Positions 24,430 to 38,418 of a stretch of 64,000 nt of DNA are shown one piece after another. The stretch spans positions 1,550,001 through 1,614,000 of the forward strand of contig JAZARR010000231.1 in assembly GCA_037389465.1 (NCBI GenBank), read 5' to 3'. This stretch comes from Baylisascaris procyonis (lineage: Eukaryota > Nematoda > Chromadorea > Rhabditida > Ascarididae). Every line of letters starts with the position of its first letter. Positions within the stretch are counted from its first letter, which is position 1. Both the position numbers and the translations under genes were made by a program. The notes beneath the pieces were generated by a model. It did no database searches. It saw nothing but the letters and a program-made list of their open reading frames with translations, and was not told the DNA's origin.

Positions 24430-27080
24430 TGGAATATGGACCGTTATATAGGCACATTTTTGCATGATTATTGAATATTTGTACAACGTGGATCTGAATA
24501 CTGTAGCACTGATGATGCGGAACACTCTATTGCCTATGCCATAATAACCCATGCTTACCCTATTTCTACACCTTTAAATCCACTCTTCCACTCAATTTGA
24601 ATGCCTCTCCAACTGTATTTTGAACCTTTTAGGAGAGTTCTAATCATTTTTATTTGTTGTGTAATAGCAGTAAGCATCGAATAAAAATGCTGTGAAAATA
24701 TTGATGAGAATTTTCATTCATAGAAAGATCAGCTTACTGGAAGCACCTATTTGATGAGTCGATTTTTTTATTCATCCGTATTTCAACTTTTTCCAACGAA
24801 TATTTTTTTTTCAGATTGCAACTTTTTGAAATTCTTGAATTTAACCAATTTATATAATTGTCCATATTTGATTAGCAATAAACAAAGTCGATATGAATTG
24901 AATAATGATGGAAAAATTGCTCTCCGATTGTGTTATAATAACCTTTTTTTTTAATTTTGTAAATGCACTAAATAACATTGTCATTTTAAAGTCATCGCCA
25001 CCAATTTGTGTAAACATTTTCACACACAAATTGGCATACGTTGAGGTTCATAACCGGATTTTCAACTAGAATGCATAGAGGGGGTTTTTTTTTTCTTCAA
25101 ATACTTCTATGCCCATCCCTCCCTCTCTCTTTCTTTCACTTCTCTATCTTTCTCTTCTTTTCTCTCTTGCTTTTTTCTACCTGTCTTTCTTTCTCTCTCG
25201 TGAGCACTTCTATATATTTGTTTTGTTTACCAGAGCATTCGCTAGCGCCAAATCATCATTGCGTTCAGTTTTTTATTTATTTTTCCGTGTCCTCATTTTA
25301 GGTTTATATAATGTCTCATAGATTTTAGTTCTGTTAAAGTGGAAAACGCTAGCAATAATATACGCTAAAATCGAATTTATTTATTCATATCGCTAATTAC
25401 TAACAAAGTAATTAAGTTTCAAAAGTAGATGGAGGCCGCTCTCACCAATAAGAAGTCTAAAAGAAAATAAATCATTGAGTAGAAAAGAATATGGTCTGGA
25501 GGAGAATCATTGAATACCTAAAAGAGTCATTACTCTTTGTTGATAACTTGTTTCATACTTGGAACTGCTGAAATATTGCTGATTAGTCATAAGTTTTTTT
25601 TATTAAGTGACTGAAAAGCACCATCGACAATTTTCCGAATGTCGTGCTGATACTGTGTCAATCATTCTGATTAGATCACTGTGAGGATAGCTCTTTATCC
25701 GAATGAGCCGATCTATCCGGAAACAAGCCTAACCGGACAAATCTATCCGAAAACGTTTCTTCTATTGAAGGAGCCAAAATCGGAATCGTACGTCAGCTGA
25801 AATAAAACATGAGAGCTATATAAACGTAGAAGTGGAATTGATCATATGGAAATGAATGCGCGGATTGCTTGAAGCGTATTTTTTTAGCCTGAGGCGTTTT
25901 TTGTCTCATTCATGGTTTCAAATTTAAGAAATCCACTCTAAAGCGGAATATCTAAATGCATTAGAATTTTAGCAATCCGAAACTAGAAATATAATCCCGC
26001 TCTTCCATATTAACGTTCATATCAATTGAAGAGCACTTCGATAAAATCGGCGATAGTGCTATGTGGCAATAAACTCGACAAACTACATCTGTTGATATTG
26101 TCGCATTGCCGTGAATTAAGAGAGAAATTGATCATCTATAATGAGGATCGCTGATTGCGGATATTTTCTCATTTGAAAGTTTTTCATGAGGGATTCTTTA
26201 TCATATAAGTGAATATGATAAGAATGGGTTCATATTTGCGATAAGACCTACACGCAGTACTTCCTATATTTCCTACCTATTGTTCTGCACCGTTTACATG
26301 CTATTTCTATAGAGCATATCGTCCAATCTTAATGTTCTGCTTTCCTGAGTATTGTCCTTTTTATTCATGTTACTGTTACTTTGATCAGCAACAGCCTTTG
26401 AAGTGACCGTAGTTTTTCATGCTCTCACATTTTTACCGTACTTTTGCGTTCTTCAGCACAATTTACTTGCGGTGGTCGACTCATATGAAAATCATCCATA
26501 ATTACTTACATCTTCACCAGATAAGACGATTGTTTTCATTTGTCTTTCTGTGCTTCGCTCATAGTGGCAGCTGCTGACCATAAACGTTGAATAGATCCAT
26601 TCATATTTGTAATTAGAATTTCACCGGCTGCCACTAATAGCCAAGTGAGAAATAGCCCCGAATATTGCTGCTGTGATATAATCACTACTTTTTTAGCGTT
26701 TTATCGTCGACTGAAATATAAAAAAAGGAAATTAAGGAGACAAGAGCATAGCAAATACAAAGTTGATCCTTCAAATGCGTTCAAGTTTGTGTAATGCGCT
26801 GATGGTTGAAATTTCCTGAAAGATTTTAATGTAATGGTGGTAGTTTGCACTTCAAATGCCTCGTTAAGTGCTCGTTATTTTACGATTAAAGGCTCGATTA
26901 ATGGACGAATCGGCAATCCGTTCAATGAGATTTGTACCTGCTACTTGCAGCCTCAATGATCCACATAGGCCAGGAATCCCTAAATCGGGCTGGCGTAAGT
27001 GGAGATGAGGCAGTACATGCTAGTAATGAGAAATCAAGGAGAGAGGCTGGGGATAAGCGCAGATTGCAGATGGGATCTAA
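24430..27080. other. intergenic, nothing recognised
   Basis: Contains a T/CT-rich tract (25083-25205) that makes two hydrophobic open frames. No gene supported. Confidence 0.5.
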
Positions 27081-27082
27081 AG

Positions 27083-27200
27083 CTATGATCTAATCCTTTC
27101 CGTGCAGATGTTATAGAGGACTGACGTATTGTAGTCGTTTCCACTTGGCGCTATTTGGTCCTCTTGCCTCATCAGTTCTACTATCGCATAATGTACGAGA
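27083..27200 (-). CDS. short coding-like segment, doubtful
   Basis: On the minus strand, an acceptor-like gcgatag is followed by VELMRQEDQIAPSGNDYN then SVLYNICTERIRS and a stop at 27083. Composition is protein-like but the segment is only about 35 codons and no family is recognised. Confidence 0.15.
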
Positions 27201-28725
27201 ATTGACAAAGGTTTGGAGCAGAAGGTGAGGATGCGTAACATAATATTCGGGGTGAGGAGAGGCGATGAAGGTAGAGGTACGAGTTTCATTCGTTTTGAGG
27301 TGTTTCTTCTTTAATGATGTATTCAGCAGAATGCAGAAATCAACTTCGAGGTCGAACAAAAGATGAATCATCATTTGATTACTGGTCCTAGCTGAATTGA
27401 GAAAGTGTATCGTTGCACGAATGGAACGTTAATGCCCCTTCGTTTGTTTACTTTGGGGTTACTATTTCGATTGTTACTGTACTTATCGATCTACGTTGAG
27501 ATGTTTGCGTTTATATTTTCGTTATGAGACATCGAGGTGGAATCTTTGCGTAGCGCTTCGAATTTTTCTTATCAAATTAAAAAAAAAAAAAATTCCTCGA
27601 ACAATTGCATTCTAAATCTGCACATAAATTTAAAAACAACATTTATGTGACGCATGACCCATTCTTATCTCTGTATTCTCAGATATTCGCTAATACTTCA
27701 ACTTTAAAAGTCAACCAGATGAGCGAAGAAACGAGCCAAAAGAACTGCCATGAATTTGCTTGATCAACCGCTTCCATAAATTGCTAATAAGTCATCAAAC
27801 ATGAACAATAATGCATCTCATATTTCAATTGATCTAAGTGCTCATAGAAAGCTTCTGCTAAAGATTTGTTTTTTAAATACTTTTAAAAATTTGGATATGC
27901 GAATTCCATCGTGATGAAGTGATATCGGCGCTTTTGTATACAAATATGTGTCTTTCGTTTCAATTAGATTGCGAGAATTTCTGAAGCTTAATCAACGAAA
28001 TCTAATGATTGTATTGAATTGAATATAATGGATAACTCTCAAGTTAGCAAAAAAAAAAAAAAAAATTTCGATCGTTTTTGTAACCACTCCAATCGTATTT
28101 CGCACCAATTAATCTCCAAAAAACGATTCGTTTTTTGATGAGTTGCTCTAACTATTAGATAAGTAAAATATGAATGTAATGGAATGTAATTCAACATATG
28201 TTTTTCATTGTTTCTTGATTGTTTATGAAAGAGTTTAGCTAAGTTTAAATGGATTGAAAGCACATATTGTGCCAATTTCGTGAGCGAAATTTCTCATTTA
28301 CTTTATCATCCGAATGCTTAAAATAGAAACTCAACCGATTGCAGAATGCATGCAAATTTTGTGATGCATTTAGATGTTCACAACTGTTTTGGAAATTCAT
28401 AGAGCAAGATGGGAATTACTTTGGAAATCTATCTGAAAGCGTAATTTTAGATAGCAAGTTTTTAAATCTAATATTGCTTTATTGCTGTGCCGAAATTTCC
28501 GGATGTCTGCTGCGGATATGACGCGATCAAAATGCACTTTTTTGATGAGAACTTTGTACTTTGCAATAAATTTTTTTTCGCTTACCTCATTTCTTTTGCA
28601 TCATCTTTCTAAATTTATTCTTTTGTTTTTTGTTGGACGAAATGTCGGGATTCTCATGAGAAACTTCAACTATTGACGCCATTCTATTGTAAATATAGAA
28701 GAATTTAAAGAATTCAAGATTTTGC

Positions 28726-28841
<116 letters not shown>

Positions 28842-29872
28842 ATGTTTTTTTCCGCTGTACTAAGTCAAAAGATTGAAGAGTGAAATAAAACGATATTAAT
28901 ATTGATTGTGGTCATGATCACAATCGACACTGATATCGTAATCAGAAAAGCGGTTATGATCATAATGCGCATAATATGAGACCTTTGATGTTACCAGTTT
29001 CATCATTGTGTATTCGTCATATCCGAAACATTTATTTATTTATTTATTTAGTTCTTCGCTTATTTACCTATTTATTTATGATTTCTTCCATCTAGGCAAC
29101 TAGCTCGTTTGAATTCAGATTTCGCGACTTCACTTCTTAAAAGTGTTATGATGTTATTTATTACAGTGAAAAATGTTAAACAGTGATAACGATTATCACT
29201 TAATAATAGTGATGAACTAAAATTTGAAAGGTTGTTGTAAAATGCATCATGCACAGCGTTGCTACTACTATTGTTGTTTTCTATGCGAAATGCTCATCAA
29301 TGAAGGTTAACTAAGCGTAAAGATGCAACAGGAAATAACTTAGAGATTATAAGAGATTAGCTTACGCCACATGAGTATGAATTACTGCCCATGAACATAA
29401 TAGATTAGTCTTGGCTTTGAGATTTGGCCTAAATAGAGTATTACTGGGTCCAAGTTTACTTTAATTCGAACTATTATTAACACTTTCTAAAATACGAAAG
29501 CAGAAAAATTGCTGGTCACTTTAGTTAGAAATATTAATTGAAGTGAAAAAAATGACGTTTGAATAATCGAACAGAAAAATGCGATGACGTCAGATAGCGG
29601 AAAGCACTAAAAAAGTTCCAAAGAACTTCAACAAATAAATAATTTATCTTGAAATCGCATGAAACTGTTCTTGCCATTCCTTGTAGTATTCAAATAGAAT
29701 GCTAGAGAAAAATTACATTCGAATTTATCAGCTCATTTTTATAGATTTATTGCTATGTAAGCATCGTTCATTGGCGAATATCTATCGCGGTGAGATTGTG
29801 ATTTTTGAGGTCTTAGTTTTTTGTTATTTTAACGAATTTGAAGGTTTTATTTTTTTACTTTTTTTCATTTTT

Positions 29873-30161
29873 TTATGATTCGTACTTTCTGAGTTTAGAA
29901 TTGCTTGGTTTCCAATCATCGGCGATTTTCATCCGAAGTTCATGAGAACAGAAATTCCCACCTGCTACAGATGGTGCAAAAGACTGTTCTTGTAAATTGA
30001 GGGGGGATGGGGGGGTGGGAGGAGGTAGGGAGAGAGCTTTGTTTGCTTTCATATTTTTGGACTCTTTTGATGGAGAAGCCAAGCCTAGAACTCCTAGCAA
30101 GTAGCAAAGCTCTTTTTTTTCCCCCGAAGCTGACTTTTCACTCTCTTTCGCAGCTGTTATC
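29873..30161 (-). CDS. candidate terminal exon of an unrecognised minus-strand gene
   Basis: On the minus strand a good acceptor (cacttatcattgcag) precedes 30161. The frame then runs about 95 codons to a stop at 29873 and reads ITAAKESEKSASGEKKELCY, a proline-rich SLPPPTPPSPLNLQEQSF, and SHELRMKIADDWKPSNSK. An AATAAA lies 22 bp after the stop (29851-29846). Together these look like a last exon with its polyadenylation signal. No family is recognised. The proline stretch comes from a G-rich run on the + strand, so a composition artefact cannot be excluded. Confidence 0.33.
30001..30036 (+). other. G-run tract with quadruplex potential
   Basis: Several runs of three or more G lie within 36 bases on the + strand, an exception in this AT-rich window. 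Confidence 0.5.
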
Positions 30162-31281
30162 CTGCAATGATAAGTGCAACAAATTGATCGGCTGATACGC
30201 TGCATTTAAAGAAAATTATTGAGTCGTCTTCGTTCCTAATAGTATTGACGATGTTATGATTTATGAAGTAGTATATCATAGCGTTCAATTATTTAATGCT
30301 TCAATATTCGTATCAAATCGAATATGAAACTTCTCATAGTGAATATATTTTCAAAAAGTTTTATTTGAAAAATGTATGAGAGTATAGTAGTCACTTATAT
30401 AAGAATAAAATAAGAATATGCGTAATATTGTCAACTTGTGATTACGAGGCGAATACACCGAAAGAGCAACAATTATGTGCTGCAAAAATTGGTTGTATGT
30501 ATAAATAGGAAGTATTAATCGAAGAAAATTGTCCCTAAGCGTTTGATGTGGTCATTTGAGTTGCCATTTCCGGAAATGATATGGTCAGCATTTCCGGAAT
30601 AAATCGGTCAGCACACCATCAGTCCATAATTCCTGTATAACTCAGTGATGAGTAGTCTATATGCTGTAACTCTAATCCAATGCTACTTTAGTATCATTGA
30701 ATCCCCGTGAATATGAGATGCATAGGTGAGATGAATCAAAATATAGTAGATATCCCAAAATAATCGTTAGTCTTGATGCATCATGCTAGAGACGCCATTC
30801 GGTCACCCATTCGCGCAAAAATGTTTGGAAATAGAGGTGAAGTTGAGAATTAATATTCAGGTAACTCAGCATAATTGATGATATAAGGCGAAACTGATTA
30901 GGTTATTTGAATCGGTGAGATTAAGCAGGATAAATGCTGCTTGCTTTAATTCCTCCAAATAAGTGATGCTCTTACAGCCCTCAATTAAAAACTAAACGAT
31001 TTCGAGGCCTATGGCGATGAACAAATCTAGTAGAGAAGCTTAGCAAGTCATTCTCATGTATGAATTCCTCCGAAGAACTATGAAAAATTTCTTTGTTAAG
31101 AATGCTATAGCTGAAATATTCATAGAGTGTTTACTTTGCAGCTTGCACCTAAAGAATACATCACATCACGATGATAGATGTTAACTACATCTACCCAAGC
31201 TTTGTAGTTTTGGAACAGCCGTCCAAATTCGTGGAAGAAACGACGTTCTGAATTCCTAGATACTCTTGAGGCCAGCTGCTT

Positions 31282-31462
31282 TTAGAATCCCGCAGACACC
31301 AGAGGCCGGAGTTTTGAGAAGTTTCGAGTTTCATTCGGGTCAGCTGACATTGTGGACTGCCGAACATCTAGTGCCTGAATTACCAACATTGCTGATGAGC
31401 GATACCAAAGAGGCACGTCCTGATGACAAGCAAGGATTGCAGTGATCCATAGTTCCGGCCAC
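31282..31462 (-). CDS. candidate exon of an unrecognised minus-strand gene
   Basis: The minus-strand acceptor gatttctcattcag precedes 31462. One frame reads WPELWITAILACHQDVPLWY, RSSAMLVIQALDVRQSTMS and FSKLRPLVSAGF to a stop at 31282. A second frame also stays open for about 40 codons (AGTMDHCNPCLSSGRASLVS). The block is GC-richer than its flanks. It could be an exon of the same gene as the 29873-30161 segment, 1.1 kb further on, though the stop would then need a donor before it. Confidence 0.28.
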
Positions 31463-32192
31463 CTGAATGAGAAATCATTGAGCATAAAGCTGAATGATTA
31501 ATTCAACATTAGTTTTTGGCATCACCATATTCTATATATTCCTTTGAGGTCGCTATCGGTGTTAGAGTCATAAAAGCTCTTCAAAAATTAACCATTAGAT
31601 CGAATTATTGAGGAATTATGAATTAAATTATTGACGAAAAATACGGATACCTTAAGTTATATGTTCTAATTATGAAAACTAGCTCTCAATAAAGAGTGTT
31701 ACAAGAAGCGTTGCTTAGCGTATTCAATAACGTTCTTTATATTTCGATGACTTGAATGAAAGACTCAAAGGAAATGAAAACTTCATTAATCTTAATTTTA
31801 CTAAATTTTTAAGAAAAAATATCGTATAATCTCTTTTGTGCATCATAGAGAAAATTGAAAAATCACATTTATTTACATATTCAATAATTCTGAATTTCCA
31901 TATTACTTCCGATTATATTGCAATTGAATTTAATCGAATAGCTCATTTTATGCATTGCAATTGTATTGCAGTTGCAATTCTTTCGAATTAATCAACAACA
32001 TTACAAATTATATTAATTCTCAAATTGGGAATAGTTAAAAGTTACCAGCAACCAAAATTCATATTAAAACGGAAGATAAAAATAAGTACGAAAATATTGT
32101 AATCTAGAATGTGAATAAATACGCAAATGATGTACACATATGAAGAGTAATGAAGAAACAGCTAAAGTGAAGTGTAGCACAAACGCAGCTGT

Positions 32193-32316
32193 CCTTTTTC
32201 TCTCTCTCTTTCCCTTTCTCTCTTTCTTTTTCTCTCTCTTTCTCTTTCTCTCCTTCTCGTTCGCTCTCTCTTTCTCTTTCTCTTTCTCTTTCTCTCTCCC
32301 TCTCTCTCTTTCTCCT
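32193..32316. repeat. CT-rich polypyrimidine tract
   Basis: TTTCTCTC-type low complexity on the + strand for about 120 bp. Open frames on both strands across it are artefacts. Confidence 0.95.
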
Positions 32317-33304
32317 TGCAAGCTTATCAATCGAGCTCGGAGACGCGTCTCCACTCAGCTAGTGGTGCTAAGCTTCAGTTATTATCGATCGTGCGCACCT
32401 TCAGAAGCTAATAACAAATATTTTGCATATTCATTCATTACTTTTTCCGCTCTCTATTTCATTCATGTAGTTCTCTTGTTTAATCGCTCGTTTATTATAT
32501 CTTTCAAATGATCTACGCGTTTATCCATCAAGTTGTTTAATAGTTTAAAAGGATGTTTTTAATTAATTGCACTATAACCTCTTTATTCATCTATTTAATT
32601 ATTTTTATGCATTGCTACGTCTGATGAACATTTTCTTTTCATTTGATGGGGATTCTTAAAGTCAACTTTTTAATAACTCAAATGGATGAAGTTTGTTGCG
32701 CTACTTCAAATCTCTCAACAATGCAACATCTTAACGATAGTTTCATCTTTATTTTACTGTAGCGGATTTGGTTGATAGTATAGAAAGTTAGCAATGAATT
32801 CATTTGCTTTTCGTAAGGCATGAAGCATAAACTTTTAAAGAATAAAGCGCACAGGCAACAGGCTGCAATAATTGAATTCCCTAAATGGTAAAGAGGAATT
32901 GTTGAAGTCGTCCAACTGCGATTTGCATGATTATGTCGACAGATGCTCGCATTATATGCGATTATGTGCTAACTAATTAAGCGTTCTTCAAATCTTCATT
33001 AGTTATATTATGCACGATAATATGGAAGACGCCTTGTTTGACATCAAGCTTAGTATTTGATAGTAACATGTAGCCTAGTTGTGGACTTCATTTATGGCCT
33101 AAGTTTACAATAAAAAAGACTATTTTCCCTCAAACCTTTCTAATCGAATAATGCTGTCGAAAAAAAATTGCATATATTAATGCGTCCAATAGCATAAGAT
33201 TATCAAAAACGTTGCGAAAAATTATCAAAAAGTTGTGATTTTCATCAACAATATGAAGTGATTTTATAGAAAAAAACTGAGAGGATTTTATATTCGAACA
33301 AGTT

Positions 33305-33532
33305 TTAAATCGCATTTTGGATAACATTGAGTGAATAATGATGTGAGATGAAAAGATGGCTGAGAGTTTTATCGTTTATTTCAATTGGTCTTTTTAGATG
33401 TAACAATGGCATTTCGCCAACTCTTCTATCATTCATCGAAACCATTCTTGATGACATACCGATTGCTTTGATCTCTGTACATAAAGCTCTTAGCGTATCG
33501 AGTGAAAAGGTTTTCATCACTCCGAAAAACAT
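33305..33532 (-). CDS. open frame, unrecognised, doubtful
   Basis: A minus-strand frame of 75 codons reads MKTFSLDTLRALCTEIKAIG then VSMNDRRVGEMPLLHLKRPI. Amino-acid mix is protein-like. No family recognised and no clear splice sites. Confidence 0.18.
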   Translation of the reverse strand: MFFGVMKTFSLDTLRALCTEIKAIGMSSRMVSMNDRRVGEMPLLHLKRPIEINDKTLSHLFISHHYSLNVIQNAI

Positions 33533-34495
33533 TCTGTTGGTTTTTTTTTTCTCAAAGCGGTTTGCTAAGCGCCTATTCTGCGTCTTATTTCTTCTCTTCG
33601 ATATTTTATCTTAAATTTGGTGGTATTGCCTAATCTTGAATGGTTACCTTTATGTATACATTTCTGGAAAACAGATCCATCAGTAATAGTAATCTTTCCA
33701 ATTTAAGATCTATTTCAATGATATCTTTAACTCTTTAATTCGTGAATTGCTTGAGATCATCGTTAGAGACTCTCTTCACCAATATTTTTCGCCTGTTAAT
33801 TTCCTTCTTTTAATATCTTTGGTTATGTTAACCTAAAGTTCAAAACCTCGCAGGTGATTTCATATTGCAATGATTGTGCAAACGCCATATATAAGCATGG
33901 TTAAGTGGATATTGTAAATGTTGATTATGCAAAAAGATTCGATGGAGTTTATCATTAAAGACTTTAGCATGTGTTTAGATTTTTCCAACACTGAAGAATT
34001 TAACACATTTCAACAAATTGTAGAGTTTTTCCAATCACATTGCAATATGGAATCTTTTCAAAACTCTCGTTGCACTTTTTTTTTGCACGAAATTGTTGTA
34101 TTGCATTAAATCGTTTCTTCTCAAAAAGAATCCCTTTCTTTGAAATCCATAGTTTTGCTCTCAGTGTAAGTGTGGATATCATTTCAAACGATATGTGTTA
34201 AGCAGCGCTGCCAGCATTTCGGGCAATGCCCTAAGGCAATCTTTTATTGACAGATGTCAGCATTATGGTTGTCATTTCATCGAGTGCATGCGTGTTATTG
34301 GCTAATGATTCATAAATTTACAAACAAATCATCGATCCATTATTGATGAAGTTTACAGCTCTTTAATGAGTTATTCAAATTTTCACTGATTTACATGAAA
34401 CTCCAAAGCCTAGTGTCAATGATGACAAATGCCAATTACTAATTATTTTTGCTAATTTGGACTATCGACTTCGTCTATCAAGTCATTCGACTGCT

Positions 34496-34880
34496 ATTGC
34501 AATATCGATGTGTGATCAAGCGCAATAGTTGATAAGTCTCTGCGTTGGAGTTGATAAAGCTTGTGCAGTAGTCGATTAATCATTGCAAATAATTGATAAA
34601 CCTTTTGCAATAATTGATGGATGTTTGCAATAAGTGATGAATCTTTGCAAATAGTCGATAAACCTTTTGCAATTGTTGATGGATCTTTGCAATAGTCGAT
34701 AGATCTTTGCAAATAGTTGATAAACCTTCTGCAATAGTTGATAGATTATAAACAGGTGATAAACACTTTGCAATAGTTGATAGATGTTTGCAACAGTTGA
34801 TGAATCTTTGCAAATAGCTGAAAAACCTTTTCCAGTATAATTAATCTTTTTAAACAGTTGATTAATTTTTGCATCAATTT
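34496..34880. repeat. minisatellite array, units about 20-24 bp
   Basis: Imperfect tandem units of the type TTTGCAATAGTTGATGGATC and TTTGCAAATAGTTGATAAACC, sometimes in a three-unit higher order. Because the array is open in several minus-strand frames it yields repetitive peptides (STIAK-type) that are not genes. Confidence 0.9.
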
Positions 34881-34899
34881 TTGGATGTTTGTAATCTTT

Positions 34900-37800
34900 G
34901 CAGTTAATGAATCGTTTTAACTCCTTGTTGCAAAATTCTTAGTCCATTCTCGAAAATGTTCCCATTGAGAGCATTTTCGATGTTTCCTTATGCGCTAGTT
35001 TCTCGCTTGTTCGCGATGCGCTAAGCTTCGATTCTTTATTATTTCCTGTCATTTACGTTTCAAATCGATTTCCCTATGTCATAATGCTTGTTTCATGTCC
35101 AATATTCTTTATTCATAGGCTTCGAGTTAATGGCGTTAGCTTCATTTCAACGATTACCTTCAGTGACTCTACGGATGCATCAATATTTCAGTTGATGTCC
35201 TTCAATGTTTGATAATACCATCTCTTCAAATAAAAACTTCTCCAAAAAAAAAACCAATCGCTTTTTCACCTATTCATCACGATTTCGTCATAAATAAGAA
35301 CATTAGAGATCTAATAAATAAGAACATTACAGTAATTATCTTACCTTGTTTTGTAAATCTCTTGCAAATATTGCAATTTGCATATTGCATATCATGAAAC
35401 TTGCATAATTTTATTGCATTTGTATTTAGAATTTCGTTGATCATGCATTATTTTTAGTGATTCTCATTGATTTTACTATTGTACTAATTAATATTTACGC
35501 CGATATTTATTATTATTTATCAACGTTTTTTTTTTCTTTTGCTTATTGATAAATTTAGAAAAAAAATTTTTTTTTGAACAATAAATGCAAACAATGCGAC
35601 GAAATTTATTTGATAATATAAACCACAAATGAATGATGCTCGACGACGATTGCGTATTGTTTAACGTTGTAGCGGTGATTGATGAATGTTAGCGATATTG
35701 AGAGGCATATCGAGCGCTTAGATTTGTTTCACATCCATCCGGCAATGAATCAATTTCCTATCTAAAATAATTTCATCTAATTTCCCTAAAATTGTGACAA
35801 TTTTTGCTTTCAAACTAAATATTTTCCACAATATGTAATATTCTTCTCCTCATATTCGATCGAGATTTAAATTTTGCAAATAATATTATGAAATGAATTT
35901 TGCATTGTGTTGCAATATCGTTTTCTAATATAAGCAAAATTTTTTGAAACTGCAAATAATGAAAAAGACCTTTCTATAGTTTCTTCGTGAAAATCCCCCA
36001 AAGATAATACGACTGTGTTGGAAATATAGCCAAAAATTGGCACAAATATTGAAAAATCTTCCAAGTACTAAAGCAAAAAAAAAAAAAGCTTGGGAAGTAC
36101 TGTGATGAATGCTCATCTTTAATGCAGGTAGCGATTTACAATAGCATAATATGCAATGTGTTTAATAGTAAATATTTCAAAGGTGGAATGAGTTGTAAAA
36201 ATTATCGTCTACGTTAGAACATCAATTGTTGAACTATCTTCATCGATCGAAAAATCCTCCAAAATATTGTAGCAGTATTCATCACTCATTTTGAGTTGGG
36301 AAAATATAGCCGGAATTTGTTACAGTAGTGAAGTTACCGATTTAATAAGATTATTTGCTAGAAATGTAAAAATGTAATTTCATCGGCGAAACAAAGAATT
36401 GAGCGAAAATGAAAAAAGATGGTGCCAATGTCAATTTATGAACATTTTCCAACCAATCTTAGGCATATTTCGCTTCTGGTGGAAAACTTATTTCTTTTTT
36501 CCCCGTCCTTTGGATGTATATGGTTTTTTTTATTCGAAGAACCTATTTTTTAGTATTAACAATATTTTATTAGTGAAAAATACCTCTTTGTTGGATCGTT
36601 TAACATTAGAAGAAACTACGTTTATTCGTACTCCACAATTCTATTCTGGATGTTTTAGTATATGCAATTTGTTTTTCATCAGATATTTTATAAAATGGTC
36701 TTTTTTATGTTGATCCATCATTTACTTTGATCGATCAGTTGTGCCTAAAAAAACGGCAGTTACGATTGGTGCCCGTTTACTGTTCAAAGCTGCTTGAAGG
36801 CATACGGGAAAAAAACCTCCACCCATTTTATGTTTTCATTGAAAAATCATATGTCAATATCGTTGCGAAAATATTTTCAAAAAAATTATCTCACATTTTT
36901 TAAATATTTAAATATCTTCGTAAATATTTATTGAGTAAAAAAGTAACGCTTATTTTATTGTCTATGATAATGGTGAAAATTGATGAATCCCCCAATTTAT
37001 AATGAGCGTAATGAAAGTGCATCAATCTAAGTGATTTGTTGTTACACAATGAGTTCTCAATTCGGGGCAATATGTTTCAACTAATAGGATCAATTATATA
37101 CGCCATTTGATTCCTCATTGCTGTTGGCATACTATTTTATAGTGTTTCGTATAGTTTTATCTCGTCACGTTAGAAATTTTTACTAAATTTTGACAAATCA
37201 CAACTTTTTCAACGAGAATATTCTTTTATAGTACAAGAATGAAGATCATCTTTGCAATAATATTCAGTCGGTTCTTTGCCCATTTGACGACTATAACTTT
37301 CAAAAGCCCTCAAACTTAGCCATTTTGCATCATGCACTTATCCTTCCCCTCTATTCCCCTCCGTCCTCCATCTCCCCCATTAATGAGTAATAACTCATTC
37401 GGTTAGGAAAATGTTTTTCGATCAGTTGATATCATATTTTCTGCATCCACCACTTTCTTCTTAAAATACCGTAATGCATTTTTTTATATTCTGCGGTTTA
37501 ATGGCACATACATGTTTGCATTCAATAGTTATTTAAAACGATAATAAAATAGCGTTCACAATTTGCTTCGCTTTTCTCGGGGGGGACCATATGCGAATCT
37601 TTCCACCTGAAAAAATCTGAAGATAATTATATAAATGCGTTTTCTAAGCGAAAAAAATATTTTCCATATTGTAATTGAATTATTATGCAAAATAAGATTC
37701 TCGCTTAGAACGATATTCTATAAAGTGAAATTTTCCTCGAGAGCAGTCTTCATCGGTAGAGAGTATTGTATATATTTAGGATTGCCCCAGTTCTGTCCTA

Positions 37801-38400
37801 TTTGAGAATTCATTGTGGTGCATCGATTTATTCTCTTCGAGCTTAACTTACAATATCAGCATCATTTAGTGTTAAATACTCATTATAAGCTTTAATGTTC
37901 ATAAAATATTGGAAATATGCTGTAAATTCATCGTGTACTCTACCAACTATACAAAATACCTAGACCGTTCCTTTTTCTCATCTCCATCACTCCTACCGCC
38001 AGAGCCGATACAATCTTTACGCCATACAAGAACATGAAAAATTTTATTATTTTTCAAATATCCCTAAAAAAATTCCTTAAATTTAGAAATGCTGTTGACT
38101 TTAAATTCCTCCCGTCACCCTGCCCTGCTCTAATATTACTTCAAACTATTTGAGAAACCTGTAATTCTCAGGATGTATATGTGGTACTTTAAGTAATATA
38201 TTGCCTCTCTTAGCATCACTTTGAAAACGTTTATATCGCGTTATCGAATAGTTTCTCTTAATTTTCTTCGTTTTGAATCATGCAACTATTGAGTGGAAGA
38301 GATTCATGATTTTATGAAATAGTTCTTGAGGAGTACCTCAAAAAAATTAATTAAAATTGTTTAGTGATAAATTCTATGGTTTATCGCTTTTATTTCGACG
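34900..38400. other. intergenic, nothing recognised
   Basis: AT-rich DNA with homopolymer T and A runs. Open frames here are T-rich and unsupported. Confidence 0.5.
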
Positions 38401-38418
38401 TTCATTATTCGTTTCCAG

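Noticed and set aside
32064..32511. Open frames rich in S, F, L or K, E, R on both strands
   Set aside because: They come from the CT-rich tract at 32193-32316.
34494..34813. Three repetitive minus-strand frames (STIAK-type); also considered as a CRISPR array
   Set aside because: They are translations of a minisatellite. Units are contiguous and diverged with no distinct spacers, so this is not CRISPR.
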